Of a DNA stretch of 64,000 nt, positions 49,568 to 58,644 are shown in pieces. The notes under the pieces were generated by a model, which was given only the letters and a program-made list of their open reading frames with translations, had not been told where the DNA came from and did not search any database. The translations under genes and the position numbers were made by a program. How positions within the stretch are numbered: the first letter of the stretch is position 1; each line of letters begins with the position of its first letter. The DNA is taken from assembly GCF_010730055.1 (NCBI RefSeq), contig NZ_AP022575.1:4030001-4094000 (forward strand), in the 5' to 3' direction. Source of the stretch: Mycobacterium shinjukuense (GTDB taxonomy: Bacteria; Actinomycetota; Actinomycetes; Mycobacteriales; Mycobacteriaceae).

Positions 49568-50890
49568 CTAAAGTTGCCCTGTCGCTTTCATCGCCAGATA
49601 GCGGTCGGCGAGACCGGGCGCGATTTCGGTGGGCGGCGCGTCGACGACCTCCACCCCGCCCATCCGCAGTCGCGATGCGATCGCACGCCGGTCGTTGCGG
49701 GCGCGTTCGGCGGCCGCCGCGTCGTATACCGCCGCCGCGTCGGACCGTCCCGCGGCTAGCTGGTCGACACGGGGGTCGGCGACCGCGGCGACCAACACGT
49801 GGTGTTTGGCCGACAGCTGCGGCAGCACCGGCAACAGGCCCTCGTCGAGAGCGGTCGCGTTGAGGTCGGTCAACAGTACCACCAGCGAGCGCCGGCGGGT
49901 GCGCCGCAAAATGGTGGCAATCATTGCCTGCCAGTCGGATTCGAGCAGCGCCGGCTGCAACGGGGCCATCGCATCGACCAGTTGGGCCAGCAGTTCGGTG
50001 CGCGACGCGCCAAACACCGCGGCCCGGCTCACCCGGTCGTGGGCGAGGAAGTCGACGTGGTCACCGGCCCGCGACGCCAGGGCCGCCAGCAGCAGCGCGG
50101 CGTCCATGGACCAGTCCAGCCGGGGCCAACCCGCCGAATCGGCCGCCGTCGGGTCGACACCGACCCGGCCCGCCGCCATGCGTCCGGTGTCCAGCACGAT
50201 GACCACCCGCCGGTCGCGTTCGGGCCGCCAGGTGCGGACCATGACGTCGGCGCGGCGTGCCGTCGCGCGCCAGTCGATCGAGCGGACATCATCGCCGACG
50301 ACATACTCACGCAGCGAGTCGAATTCGGTGCCTTGCCCGCGGATCAGGGTGGGCAACAGCCCGTCGATCTCTCGCAGCTTGGCCAGCCGCGCCGGCAGAT
50401 GTTTGCGCGACAAGAACGGCGGCAGCACCCGAACCTGACCGGGCACCGGCCGCGAACGCTGCCGCCCCGCCAACCCCAGCGGACCGATCGATCGGGTGGT
50501 GACCGCGGCCGCGCGCTGGTCGCCGCGGCGAACCGGTCGCAGCCGGGTGTCCATCCGCTGACGCTCCCCGGCGGCGAGGTTGAGCCCATGGGTGCGTGGC
50601 TGCGCGCGTGTGCTGGGCGGCCAGGCGTCGCGCAGCTGACCGCGGAACCGGCGGCGGCCGTCGTTGTGGATCAGCAACCGGACGTCGACGGGCTGACCGA
50701 GCCGCACCGAAGTGTCCGGCGAGCGGGTGAAGCGCAATCTGCGGGGGCTGGCCGCACATGCGACATCGACGGTCACCAGGACCGTCAGCGTCGCCAGCAG
50801 CATCACGAAAGCTCGTGCCGGCCAGGGAGACAGCGCGATCGGCAGCACGCAGATCAGCGCCAGTAAGCCGGTGCGTCCGGTTAGGATCAC
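49568..50890 (-). CDS. DUF58 (vWA-like) protein
   Basis: A 440-residue protein with two N-terminal membrane spans (LLALICVLPIALSP, FVMLLATLTVLVTV), a basic middle, and the DUF58 signature (GDDVRSIDWRATARRADVMVRTW) leading into a von Willebrand A-like domain with VIVLDTGRMAAG. DUF58 proteins usually act with a MoxR ATPase, whose gene is directly upstream: the GTG at 50890 shares one base with the moxR stop (TAGTG). A chaperone or metal-insertion type complex at the membrane is inferred. It matches Rv3693. Confidence 0.87.
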   Translation of the reverse strand: MILTGRTGLLALICVLPIALSPWPARAFVMLLATLTVLVTVDVACAASPRRLRFTRSPDTSVRLGQPVDVRLLIHNDGRRRFRGQLRDAWPPSTRAQPRTHGLNLAAGERQRMDTRLRPVRRGDQRAAAVTTRSIGPLGLAGRQRSRPVPGQVRVLPPFLSRKHLPARLAKLREIDGLLPTLIRGQGTEFDSLREYVVGDDVRSIDWRATARRADVMVRTWRPERDRRVVIVLDTGRMAAGRVGVDPTAADSAGWPRLDWSMDAALLLAALASRAGDHVDFLAHDRVSRAAVFGASRTELLAQLVDAMAPLQPALLESDWQAMIATILRRTRRRSLVVLLTDLNATALDEGLLPVLPQLSAKHHVLVAAVADPRVDQLAAGRSDAAAVYDAAAAERARNDRRAIASRLRMGGVEVVDAPPTEIAPGLADRYLAMKATGQL

Positions 50891-51867
50891 TAGCGGGGCA
50901 CCGGAACCGAGGCCAGAATTCCGTCGAGCACGCCGTCGGGTGTGGCGCCTTCGAGTTCGGCTTCCGGGCGCAGCATCACCCGGTGGCGCAGCGCCGGGCG
51001 GGCCATGGCCTTTACGTCGTCGGGAGTGACGTAGTTACGTCCGGACAGCCATGCCCAGGACCGGGCGGTGGCCAGCACGGCGGTCGCCCCGCGTGGTGAC
51101 ACACCCAGCTGCAGCGCGGGTGAGGAGCGGGTGGCCGCGACGATGTCGACAATGTAGCCCAGCACCTCGTCGGCGACCAGCACCTGACGCACCGCGGCGC
51201 GACCGGCCGCCAGGTCGGCCGGCCCGGCCACCGGGCTGATCATGGACAGGTCGCGCGGGTCGAAGCCGTGCGCATGCCGACCGAGGATGGCGATCTCGGA
51301 GTCGCGCGCTGGCAGTGTCACGTTCAGTTTGAGCAGAAAGCGGTCCAGTTGGGCTTCGGGCAATTGGTATGTGCCCTCGTATTCGATCGGGTTCTGGGTC
51401 GCGGCCACGATGAACGGGTCGGGCAGCGGTTTGGGTTCGCCTTCCACGCTGACCTGACGCTCCTCCATCGCCTCCAGCAGCGCGGCCTGCGTCTTGGGTG
51501 GGGTCCGGTTGATCTCGTCGGCCAGCAACAGATTGGTGAACACCGGCCCCGGTCGGAAGACGAACGCGGCGGTGCGAGCGTCGAACACCAGTGACCCGGT
51601 GACGTCGCCGGGCATCAGATCCGGGGTGAACTGAACCCGTTTGAAATCCAGCCGCAATGCCGCCGCCAGCGCGCGGACCATCAGCGTCTTCGCCACTCCC
51701 GGAACACCTTCCAAGAGCACGTGGCCGCGACACAACAGCGCGATCACTAGGCCGCTGATGACCCCGTCCTGTCCGACGACGGCCTTGGCGATCTCGGTGC
51801 GCAGCGCCAGCAACGCGGCACGTGCCGAGTCTGCGGTCAGGGCCTGGGCGGGTGCGGGTTGTGTCAC
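50890..51867 (-). CDS. moxR2: MoxR-family AAA+ ATPase
   Basis: A 325-residue MoxR ATPase: Walker A GVPGVAKTLMVRA (about residues 55-67), Walker B LLLADEINRTPPKTQAALLEAMEE, sensor ATQNPIEYEGTYQLPEAQLDRF. MoxR proteins act as chaperones assembling or activating partner complexes, often with vWA proteins such as the DUF58 product. The GTG at 51867 overlaps the stop of the DUF4350 gene (GTGA), so the operon is coupled. It matches Rv3692. Confidence 0.92.
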   Translation of the reverse strand: MTQPAPAQALTADSARAALLALRTEIAKAVVGQDGVISGLVIALLCRGHVLLEGVPGVAKTLMVRALAAALRLDFKRVQFTPDLMPGDVTGSLVFDARTAAFVFRPGPVFTNLLLADEINRTPPKTQAALLEAMEERQVSVEGEPKPLPDPFIVAATQNPIEYEGTYQLPEAQLDRFLLKLNVTLPARDSEIAILGRHAHGFDPRDLSMISPVAGPADLAAGRAAVRQVLVADEVLGYIVDIVAATRSSPALQLGVSPRGATAVLATARSWAWLSGRNYVTPDDVKAMARPALRHRVMLRPEAELEGATPDGVLDGILASVPVPR

Positions 51868-53006
51868 GAGTGGGTGACCTGCCTTTCGATGTCGTCGAGC
51901 ACACGGGCAAGTTGTAGCAGGTCGTGGTCGGTGGCCGGGGGCGGGCCGAACAGGTGGTAGCGGACGAACTCCGGATCGGCGCCGCTGCGGTGCGCGATCG
52001 TGGTCACCGCCGCCGGCACCGACGCGCCCGCGCCCATGCCGAGCCGGGGCAGCAGCCGCTGCAGTGTCGCGGTGCGCAACGCGTCCGCGGCGCGATCGCG
52101 GGCGCGGCGGGACCGGTACAGCCGGCCGCGGCCCTCGACGGTCTCCGACGCGCGGACCACGACGGGCAGCTCCTCGGCCACCAGCGGACCAAGCCGCCGT
52201 CCTTTCCACAGCGCGACCAGGATCACCACCAGCCACAGTTGCCAGACAATCCAGCTCACGTTATCCGGAATCAGTTCGAAAACCGATGTCGGAGAGGATG
52301 TTTCACCCCGGAAGCGCTGCGGGGCGTACCAGATGACGCGGGGCCGGTCGCCGGCGAGGTTCATCGCCAGCGCGGCGTTGCCGGCCTCCAACAGGCCCCC
52401 GTTGGTCATGAAGTGGGTGTTGCCGACCACGGTGACCGTTCGACCCCCGTGGCCACCCGAGCCGCGGAAGCGCACCAACACCCCGTCGTAGCAACTGGTT
52501 AGCACGAGATCTCCCTTGGGCTGGTAGGCGTCGCTCACCCCGAAATGTGCCGAACCGGCCCGATTAGCTTCCCGCAGGGCGCAATTCGGCTCAGGTACGA
52601 AGGTCTGGGCGGCGGCGACGCGCAGGCCCGGCGCCAGTGCCGCGCGGGCGCGCGACGTGGGTTCCACCAGCAGCAGGTCACCGGGGGCCGCCGCCAGCCG
52701 ATCCAGCGCGTTGTCGGTTAGGTAGTGCGTCTGTGCCACCAGCAGCAGCGTGTCCGGGCGTGCCGCGCGATCGACGTCGGCGATGGTGTTGGCCACCACA
52801 ACCTCGACGCCGTGCTCGCGCAGCAGGGTCACCAGCGCGCGGGCACCCGATGGGTTGGTGGCTTCGGGGTCCATGGTGCCGCCGGGCCGTGGTGCCGTCA
52901 GGTAGCTGCCGATGGCGGCGACGATGCTGATGGCGGCCAGTGCGACCAGCACGGCCAGCCACGGCCGTCGTCGTCGCACCGGGCTCGGTGTGGGTGCGGT
53001 GGTCAT
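51864..53006 (-). CDS. DUF4350 membrane protein
   Basis: A 380-residue protein. One membrane span lies near the N-terminus (WLAVLVALAAISIVAAIGSYL) and a second about residue 250 (VWQLWLVVILVALWKGRRLG). The region between them is a DUF4350-type extracytoplasmic domain (PSGARALVTLLREHGVEV, then DLLLVEPTS). The C-terminal 110 residues are cytoplasmic and helical. The ATG at 53006 overlaps the upstream stop (ATGA). Its place between DUF4129 and moxR is typical of actinobacteria and matches Rv3691. The role is unknown. Confidence 0.82.
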   Translation of the reverse strand: MTTAPTPSPVRRRRPWLAVLVALAAISIVAAIGSYLTAPRPGGTMDPEATNPSGARALVTLLREHGVEVVVANTIADVDRAARPDTLLLVAQTHYLTDNALDRLAAAPGDLLLVEPTSRARAALAPGLRVAAAQTFVPEPNCALREANRAGSAHFGVSDAYQPKGDLVLTSCYDGVLVRFRGSGGHGGRTVTVVGNTHFMTNGGLLEAGNAALAMNLAGDRPRVIWYAPQRFRGETSSPTSVFELIPDNVSWIVWQLWLVVILVALWKGRRLGPLVAEELPVVVRASETVEGRGRLYRSRRARDRAADALRTATLQRLLPRLGMGAGASVPAAVTTIAHRSGADPEFVRYHLFGPPPATDHDLLQLARVLDDIERQVTHS

Positions 53007-53656
53007 CGGACCAGCGCCCACGAGTCGGCTGCGGCCGGCTGCTGCACCGCCGATGGCACAACCGGCGAGCGTGTCCGCAGGTGGTCGTCGAGGTCGACGA
53101 TCATCTGGTAGCCGGCCTGGGTTCCGGGTCGCTCGCCGTAGGTGACGTCGTTGAAGGCCGTCGCCGCCCGAATCAATTCCCCGGCCAGGTGCGGCAATAT
53201 CGCGCCCGCGTCGGCTGCCAACTCGTTGGCGGTGCGGCCGGGTGCCGGGTTGAGCAACCCGGACTCCTCCAGTTCACGGGCCACGGCGCGCAGTCGGTGC
53301 CGGATCGCTGCAGCCCAATTGCCTTGGGCGGCAAAGCTTTCAGCCGTTGCTCTGTGCTGCGCCGGGGTGAGTTGGCCGGCGTCGAAAAGTTGGTAGTCGC
53401 CGCCGCGGTGGGTGCGCATGGTGCGGCGCGCGATGTGGATGGCCACGGCCACGGCGATCCCCAGCAGGATGAGCAGCACGGCGATGGTGAACCAACCACC
53501 CGATATCGTGGAGCCCTTCTGCAACAGCCGCCACACCAGCTCGTCGAGCCAGTCGGTGAACTGGTCCCAGCGGGACTGTTTGGGGTAGATAGGTTTGCTG
53601 AGTTCGCGTTGTGCGGCCTGGTGTGCGGCATCGCGGTCGATGTCGATAGAGGGCAC
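53003..53656 (-). CDS. DUF4129 membrane protein
   Basis: A 217-residue protein with an amphipathic N-terminal segment, one membrane span at about residues 56-75 (GWFTIAVLLILLGIAVAVAI) and a cytoplasmic DUF4129 domain with AAIRHRLRAVARELEESGLL and GRTANELA. DUF4129 is often fused to transglutaminase-like domains elsewhere; none is present here. The GTG at 53656 has AAGGA eight bases upstream and begins (M)PSIDIDRD; a TTG two codons earlier is too close to that site. It matches Rv3690. Confidence 0.8.
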   Translation of the reverse strand: MPSIDIDRDAAHQAAQRELSKPIYPKQSRWDQFTDWLDELVWRLLQKGSTISGGWFTIAVLLILLGIAVAVAIHIARRTMRTHRGGDYQLFDAGQLTPAQHRATAESFAAQGNWAAAIRHRLRAVARELEESGLLNPAPGRTANELAADAGAILPHLAGELIRAATAFNDVTYGERPGTQAGYQMIVDLDDHLRTRSPVVPSAVQQPAAADSWALVR

Positions 53657-53668
53657 CGTCAACAGTCC

Positions 53669-54874
53669 TTATACCGGCCGCGTCAGCCAGAGGTTGTCGG
53701 TCGACGCCGGCGCTGCCGGTCCGCTCGCGGCGCCGGTTTGCAGCACCAGGTCGAAGGCCTCGGCGCGGATGCGGCGATCGGTGTACAACAGCACGACAAC
53801 CCCGGCGTTGAACGGTTCGGTGATGATCTGGCTGATCGCCCCGCCGATGGCCGCCAACGTGGTGCCGACGAGCAGCATCGTGGTGGTTGCCGCCGCAGCC
53901 AACGTGATCTGGGCGACGATGGTGAATGGCGCCGCGATCGCATTGCCCACCAGGCCGACCACCAGGGCCGCCAGCAGCCGGATGCCCAGCACTCGCCAGA
54001 AGCTGTGGCGGATCAGCGCAAAGGATCTGGTGATCGCGTCGACGACCGGCAACCTTTCCAGCACGATAAGCACGGGAGCGAACAACAGCGCGGTGTACAG
54101 ATAGGCCACCACCGCCATCACCGTCAGCGCCATCGGGAAGCCTAGGAGGACCGCCGCCGCACCGTTGGCGGCCACCGCGACCGCTACCAGGATCACCACC
54201 ACCAGCCCGGCCAGCGCCACCAACCCGGCGGCTTCCAGCAACGCCAGCCCGAGCAGCGCCAGCAGGCGCCCGCGGATCTTGGCCCACGCCTCGCCGATGG
54301 TGATCGGCGACCCGAAAACCGCCCGCCCGACGACCACGGTGAGCATGCCGCTGAGCAGCATTCCGCCCAGCCAACTGACCAGAAAACCCGTGCCCACCGA
54401 TGCCAGCAACGTGCCCAGGACGCCCAACGTCGGCTCCGTCGCATCGGTTTCGAGCGGGTTGGCCGCGGCCAACGGACCGATGGCGGCCAGCAACATGATC
54501 ACCTGCATCACGACCACGACGATCGCTGTCAATCCCAGCGTCGCCCTCGGGTTGGCCCGGATGTACCCGACGGCGCCGTTGAAGATGTCGCTCAGGCTCA
54601 ACGGGCGCAGGGGGATGATCCCGGGCTTGACCGCACCATAACCCAGTGGCGGGCCGTAGCCGGATGGCAGGCCGTAGCCGGGCGGCGCACCATAGCCCAG
54701 CGGCGCGCCGTTGCCGGGCGGCGCACCATAACCAGGCGGCGGCGGCGCACCATAACCGGGCGGCGGGGCCCCAGTTGCTGGCGGCGCGCCATACCCCAGC
54801 GGGGGATAGCCGGCCGGCACGTACCCCGAAGAACCCGGCGGTCCGACCGGAGAACCAGGCGGCAGCGTGCTCAC
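53669..54874 (-). CDS. Multi-spanning membrane protein with Gly/Pro/Tyr-rich N-terminus
   Basis: A 401-residue protein. Residues 1-80 are a low-complexity cytoplasmic segment built of GYGAPP-like repeats. Six or so membrane spans follow from residue 110, including LTAIVVVVMQVIMLLAAIG and LALLEAAGLVALAGLVVVILVAVAVA, in the style of the GlpQ/YckC-like membrane domain (DUF7847/glycerophosphoryl-diester-phosphodiesterase membrane domain). It is the first gene of the DUF4129-DUF4350-moxR-DUF58 operon; 12 bases separate it from the next start. The GTG at 54874 begins (M)STLPPGSP. It matches Rv3689. Confidence 0.8.
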   Translation of the reverse strand: MSTLPPGSPVGPPGSSGYVPAGYPPLGYGAPPATGAPPPGYGAPPPPGYGAPPGNGAPLGYGAPPGYGLPSGYGPPLGYGAVKPGIIPLRPLSLSDIFNGAVGYIRANPRATLGLTAIVVVVMQVIMLLAAIGPLAAANPLETDATEPTLGVLGTLLASVGTGFLVSWLGGMLLSGMLTVVVGRAVFGSPITIGEAWAKIRGRLLALLGLALLEAAGLVALAGLVVVILVAVAVAANGAAAVLLGFPMALTVMAVVAYLYTALLFAPVLIVLERLPVVDAITRSFALIRHSFWRVLGIRLLAALVVGLVGNAIAAPFTIVAQITLAAAATTTMLLVGTTLAAIGGAISQIITEPFNAGVVVLLYTDRRIRAEAFDLVLQTGAASGPAAPASTDNLWLTRPV

Positions 54875-54963
54875 CGAGGGCAGCCGCTGTCGTGGTGTGT
54901 CATGGCCTCCATCCTGTCGGCGGTGGGTGCATTTCTCAATGTAGGGCCGGCGGCGCGTAGCGT

Positions 54964-55356
54964 CTGCGTTATGTTGCGTCCTGAAAGTTGGACTGGACTA
55001 GCGGGTGGAAGTCCCGTCCCGGTAGGCACCCGAGCGCCGGGTAGCAGGCCCCGGTTCGTCGTGGAGACGCGGCGGGCTGAGCGGGGTGTCAAGAGCCTCT
55101 TCGAGGGAGCAAGTGTGTGAGCCGTAGAGTCACCCGACACGAGTCCTGCAGCCTCGTCAATGGACAACGGAGGAGCCGAGCCGCTGATGTCACGGCGAAG
55201 GGCTATGTCCGTCGAGCCCTGGGCCGGGGTCAGCTCGTCGGGTCCTGCCGGGGTACGGGGAGCGGCACGTGCACACAGTCTGGTCGCCAACAGGAGAGGC
55301 CCGTCTGCCCCGCCTGCGGCGGGCAAGACCAGGGGTATAAGCCGATGGTGAAAGCG
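54964..55356 (+). other. Possible truncated 5' part of a group II intron
   Basis: The plus strand starts TATGTTGCGTCCTGAAAG and continues with GCGGGTGGAAGTCCCGTCCC, GGTAGGCACC and GGAGGAGCCGAGCCGCTGAT, a style of structured sequence I associate with domain I of bacterial group II introns. No reverse transcriptase gene follows and no domain V hairpin is visible, so if it is an intron it is a 5' remnant. It ends abruptly against the IS110 fragment. Identification is by resemblance only. Confidence 0.35.
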
Positions 55357-55734
55357 TTTGTCCGTTTTGGGTCGGCCCGGCACATTCTTGACCTCGCGGG
55401 CATTGACCAGCTGCACCGACAGTCCCGCGGCCTCCAGCAGGTAGTACCAAATCCGCCAGTAATCCGAGGTGGACTCCACGGTGACCTTCTGAACACACTG
55501 CCCGATCAACTGCTCGCCCAGCTCGGTAGTTGCACCGGTGCGCGCGGGCACGTCCCAGACCTTGCTAAGCCGGCGACCAGACTTGCCAGGCAGCCGCACG
55601 CACACCTTGCCCGACGCCTTGGCCACATCGACCGCGGCGACCCGCTCGATCACCAGCTCACGCTCGGCATCGGGAATCACTTCCGGCGCGGACTTATGCA
55701 CCAACGCCGGCTTCCGTCGTACTCTATGACTCAC
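55357..55734 (-). pseudogene. IS110-family transposase, N-terminal fragment
   Basis: The fragment reads (M)SHRVRRKPALVHKSAPEV from a GTG at 55734, then AAVDVAKASGKVCVRLPG, VTVESTSDYWRIWYYLLEAAG and NVPGRPKTDK. These are the first acidic residues (DEDD) of the RuvC-like domain of IS110 transposases. Intact relatives continue with LDA and a further 250 or more residues; here the homology stops at KTDK (55357-55368) and the frame runs on into unrelated sequence. The catalytic serine domain is therefore gone and the copy cannot move by itself. Confidence 0.8.
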
Positions 55735-55980
55735 TTCGCTTGCCCTCCAACCGAATCCATACCAATTCATCAGGTGGACCGCCCGGGGGCCTCGGTCAAG
55801 AGAACCGAAATTCTGACCGGCGTGCTCGAAGCAACAGTACGTGACCCTTCCAGGTCGGGCCCCGGCGCCAAGCTGACTAACGGGCTACACGGCCCAAGGA
55901 AGCGTCGACGTCGGCGGGCGACCCGACCCCATTTTCACGCCTACGAGGCGTCACCCAGAGGGATAGGGAGCTGACTACCA
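55735..55980. other. Non-coding flank of the IS110 fragment, possible bridge RNA remnant
   Basis: No gene is seen between the IS110 fragment and yqeY. In IS110-group elements the sequence upstream of the transposase carries the left end and the bridge RNA, so this is where such a remnant would lie. I cannot place the element boundary or fold an RNA with confidence. The last 50 bases should contain the yqeY promoter (AGAGGGATAGGGAGCTG precedes its ATG). Confidence 0.35.
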
Positions 55981-56445
55981 ATGGCGGAACTCAAGTCCCG
56001 GCTCCGGTCGGACCTCACCGAGGCGATGAAGGCGCAGGACAAGCTGCGGACGGCGACCCTGCGCCTGCTGTTGGCCGCGATCCAAACCGAGGAGGTCTCG
56101 GGCAAGCAGGTCCGAGAGCTCTCCGATGACGAGGTGCTCAAGGTGCTTGCCAGGGAAGCCCGCAAGCGGGGCGAGGCGGCCGAGATCTATACCCAAAACG
56201 GCCGCGGTGAGCTCGCCGCCAACGAGCATGCCGAGGCGCGGATCATCGATGAATACCTGCCGACACCGCTCACCGAGGCAGAGTTGGCCGACGTCGCGGA
56301 TACCGCCATTGCGCAAGTGGCCGAGCAGATCGGGCAGCGGCCCAGCATGAAGCAGCTGGGATTGGTCATGAGGGTGGCCACGGCGATCGCCGAAGGGAAG
56401 GCCGACGGGGCGCGCTTGTCGGCGGCGGTGAAAGAACGGCTATAG
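55981..56445 (+). CDS. GatB/YqeY domain protein
   Basis: A 154-residue helical protein of the YqeY family: SRLRSDLTEAMKAQDKLRTATLRLLLAAI, LAREARKRGEAAEIYTQNGR, and the C-terminal GQRPSMKQLGLVMRVATAIAEGKADGARLSAAVKERL. The fold matches the tRNA-binding tail of GatB; the stand-alone protein has no settled function. It starts at ATG 55981 with an AGGGAG upstream. Its end overlaps the convergent rsbU-like gene by six bases. It matches Rv3688c. Confidence 0.9.
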   Translation: MAELKSRLRSDLTEAMKAQDKLRTATLRLLLAAIQTEEVSGKQVRELSDDEVLKVLAREARKRGEAAEIYTQNGRGELAANEHAEARIIDEYLPTPLTEAELADVADTAIAQVAEQIGQRPSMKQLGLVMRVATAIAEGKADGARLSAAVKERL

Positions 56446-58644
56446 CCGAAAGCTGACCTCGACGGTGGTTCCCTGCGCGCTGGTTTCGAGTTCCACGGTG
56501 TCGCTGATGGCCTTGATCAGCTGGAGGCCACGCCGGCCGGGACCGGGATCGGATGCCGGTGGTTTCCAGGAACCGGTGTCGGTGATCCGCGCGCGGACCT
56601 CGCCCCCGTCGACCGTCACCTCGAGCAGCATCGTTCCGACGTCATGTCCGCGATACGCGTGTTCGACGCTGTTGGTGCACGCCTCGTTGACCACGAGCAC
56701 GATGTCGCTGGTCTGTGCATCCGAGACGGCGGCGGCCCGCAGCCAGCCGGCCAGCCGATGCCGGATGCCGGCCAATTGATCTGCGGTAGCACCGGTTTCG
56801 ATGCGCAGCGGCGCGAGCTGGTGGCGGTACACCACCATCGCGACGTCGTCGTCGTATCCACCCGCCGGGGCCAACCGGTCGAGCACCGCATCGGCGACGT
56901 CATCGATCGGCAGGTTCATCGTGTCCATCAAGACGTCGGCGACGCGGGCGAGTCCTTCGTCGATCGACTCATACCTGCGCTCGACCAACCCGTCGGTGAA
57001 CAACATCAGCGTCGAGCCCGGTGGCAATGCCTGCGCTGCCTGCGGGCGAATCTCGTTTCGTCGCAACGCCAGCGGCACGGAGCGGGCCTCGGTCAGAAAC
57101 GTCGTTTCGGACCCGGAGCCGGCTCCGACGAGCACGGCGGGCATGTGGCCGGCGTTGCTGTACTCCAGGATTCCGGATTCGGTGTCCAGAATCGCCAACA
57201 GCACCGTGGTGCAGTACGCATCGGGAATGAGCGAGGCCGCCGCGTCGAGTTGCTCCAGCAACAACCCGGGTCTGGCGCCGGTGAGCAACAGCGCGCGTGC
57301 CGAGCTGCGCAGCTGGCCCATGATCGCGGCGGCCGGCAGCCCTCGGCCCACACAGTCGCCGACCACGATGCCGATGCGGTGCTCGTCGATCGAGAGCAGG
57401 TCGTACCAGTCGCCGCCGATCTCCAGCGGCGCGACCGCCGGTTCGTAGCGGACGGCAAAACCCGGTGGCGGCTGCACCGGCGGCAGCATTGCTCGCTGCA
57501 GCGTCAGCGACGTTTCGCGCGCGCTCTCGAATTGGCGGACATGCTGGATGGCCAGGCTGAGGTGGCCGATGAGCACCGTGACCAGCAGCCGATCCTCGGC
57601 GGGCACCGAGCGCGGCACCCGCAGCTCCAACCACAACGCCACGTCCGCCGACCCGGACAGCACCGCGACCAGTCCCCGGGCCTTCCCCGGAGCGTCCGGC
57701 CACTCGACCGGCCGCGCGGTCAGCGGTAACTGCTGGCGCGCATCCGTAAATGTTTGGCGCAGTAGCGGATTCATTGTTCGCCAGCTTGATTCGGACGGCT
57801 TGCCCGCCGCCAGTACGGCCGGTTCGCCGTCGGCCGGCGGCCAGATGACCGCCACCACGCGCTGCACGTCGACCGCGGTGCGGCACTCGTCAAGGGTGAT
57901 GGACAGCACCTCGGCCACGCTGGTGGCCAAACCCACCGCGGTGGCCAGCCGCAGCATCGCGCTTTCCCGGACGGCGAAGGCCCGTTCCGCGGTGATGTCT
58001 CGAACCGTTCCGACGTACACATCACGGTCCGCGCCCGGTTCTCGAACCGCGTTGATACTCACCGTCACCCACGCCAGGTGGCCGTCGCCGTGCCGGATCG
58101 GCGTCTCGTACTGGGCGCCGCCATCCCGCCGGACCCGCTCTTGTTGTTGAGCGGCGCCCTGCGCGTCGACCAGCCAGGGGTGCGGCCACCGGTACGGCAA
58201 ACCCTCGGGTGGGTAGCCGAGGATCTCGGCGAAGGCGTTGTTCATCTCGATCACGGCGCCCTCGTGATCGGCGACGAAGAACCCCTCTTGCAGCGAATTC
58301 ACCAGGGCGGTACGGAATCTGTCGCGATGCGCGAGCCCCTCGGCCCGGGCCCGCTGTTCTTCGTAACGCCTGGTGCCATCGAGAAATCCGCGAGTGGCGA
58401 TGTCCAGCGCCGCGAGTGTCTGCAGCAGGAATTCCAGTGCTGCCGACCGGTCGGCGTCGGAGTCCGCCGAGCGCTCGTCGAGCAGCCGGAAATGGTTCTC
58501 GATGATGTCGAGCATGCTGACCTGGTCCCGCAGCGCCCGGCGTCCGAGCTCATGCCCGACGGCCAGACTGTGCTCGGCGCGAGTGTCCAAGTACGTGCGC
58601 AGCGCGGCGACGTACTGGGTGTGGAAGTCGTCGGTGTCGGTCAT
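56440..58644 (-). CDS. RsbU-like PP2C phosphatase with PAS, GAF and C-terminal RsbW-like kinase domain
   Basis: A 734-residue signalling protein. Residues 1-60 (YVAALRTYLDTRAEHSLAVG) resemble the RsbT-binding N-terminus of Bacillus RsbU. A PAS domain follows at about 108-220 (LVNSLQEGFFVADHEGAVIEM), a GAF-like domain at about 225-375, the SpoIIE/PP2C phosphatase at about 390-590 (IGGDWYDLLSID, VVGDCVGRG, FTDGLVERR, GYDDDVAMVV), and a GHKL anti-sigma-type kinase at about 600-734 (VVNEACTNSVEHAYRG, GRRGLQLIKA). It is the last gene of the stressosome operon, coupled to the preceding phosphatase by ATGA. It probably dephosphorylates an anti-anti-sigma factor such as RsfB; the kinase domain could rephosphorylate it. 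Confidence 0.9.
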   Translation of the reverse strand: MTDTDDFHTQYVAALRTYLDTRAEHSLAVGHELGRRALRDQVSMLDIIENHFRLLDERSADSDADRSAALEFLLQTLAALDIATRGFLDGTRRYEEQRARAEGLAHRDRFRTALVNSLQEGFFVADHEGAVIEMNNAFAEILGYPPEGLPYRWPHPWLVDAQGAAQQQERVRRDGGAQYETPIRHGDGHLAWVTVSINAVREPGADRDVYVGTVRDITAERAFAVRESAMLRLATAVGLATSVAEVLSITLDECRTAVDVQRVVAVIWPPADGEPAVLAAGKPSESSWRTMNPLLRQTFTDARQQLPLTARPVEWPDAPGKARGLVAVLSGSADVALWLELRVPRSVPAEDRLLVTVLIGHLSLAIQHVRQFESARETSLTLQRAMLPPVQPPPGFAVRYEPAVAPLEIGGDWYDLLSIDEHRIGIVVGDCVGRGLPAAAIMGQLRSSARALLLTGARPGLLLEQLDAAASLIPDAYCTTVLLAILDTESGILEYSNAGHMPAVLVGAGSGSETTFLTEARSVPLALRRNEIRPQAAQALPPGSTLMLFTDGLVERRYESIDEGLARVADVLMDTMNLPIDDVADAVLDRLAPAGGYDDDVAMVVYRHQLAPLRIETGATADQLAGIRHRLAGWLRAAAVSDAQTSDIVLVVNEACTNSVEHAYRGHDVGTMLLEVTVDGGEVRARITDTGSWKPPASDPGPGRRGLQLIKAISDTVELETSAQGTTVEVSFRL

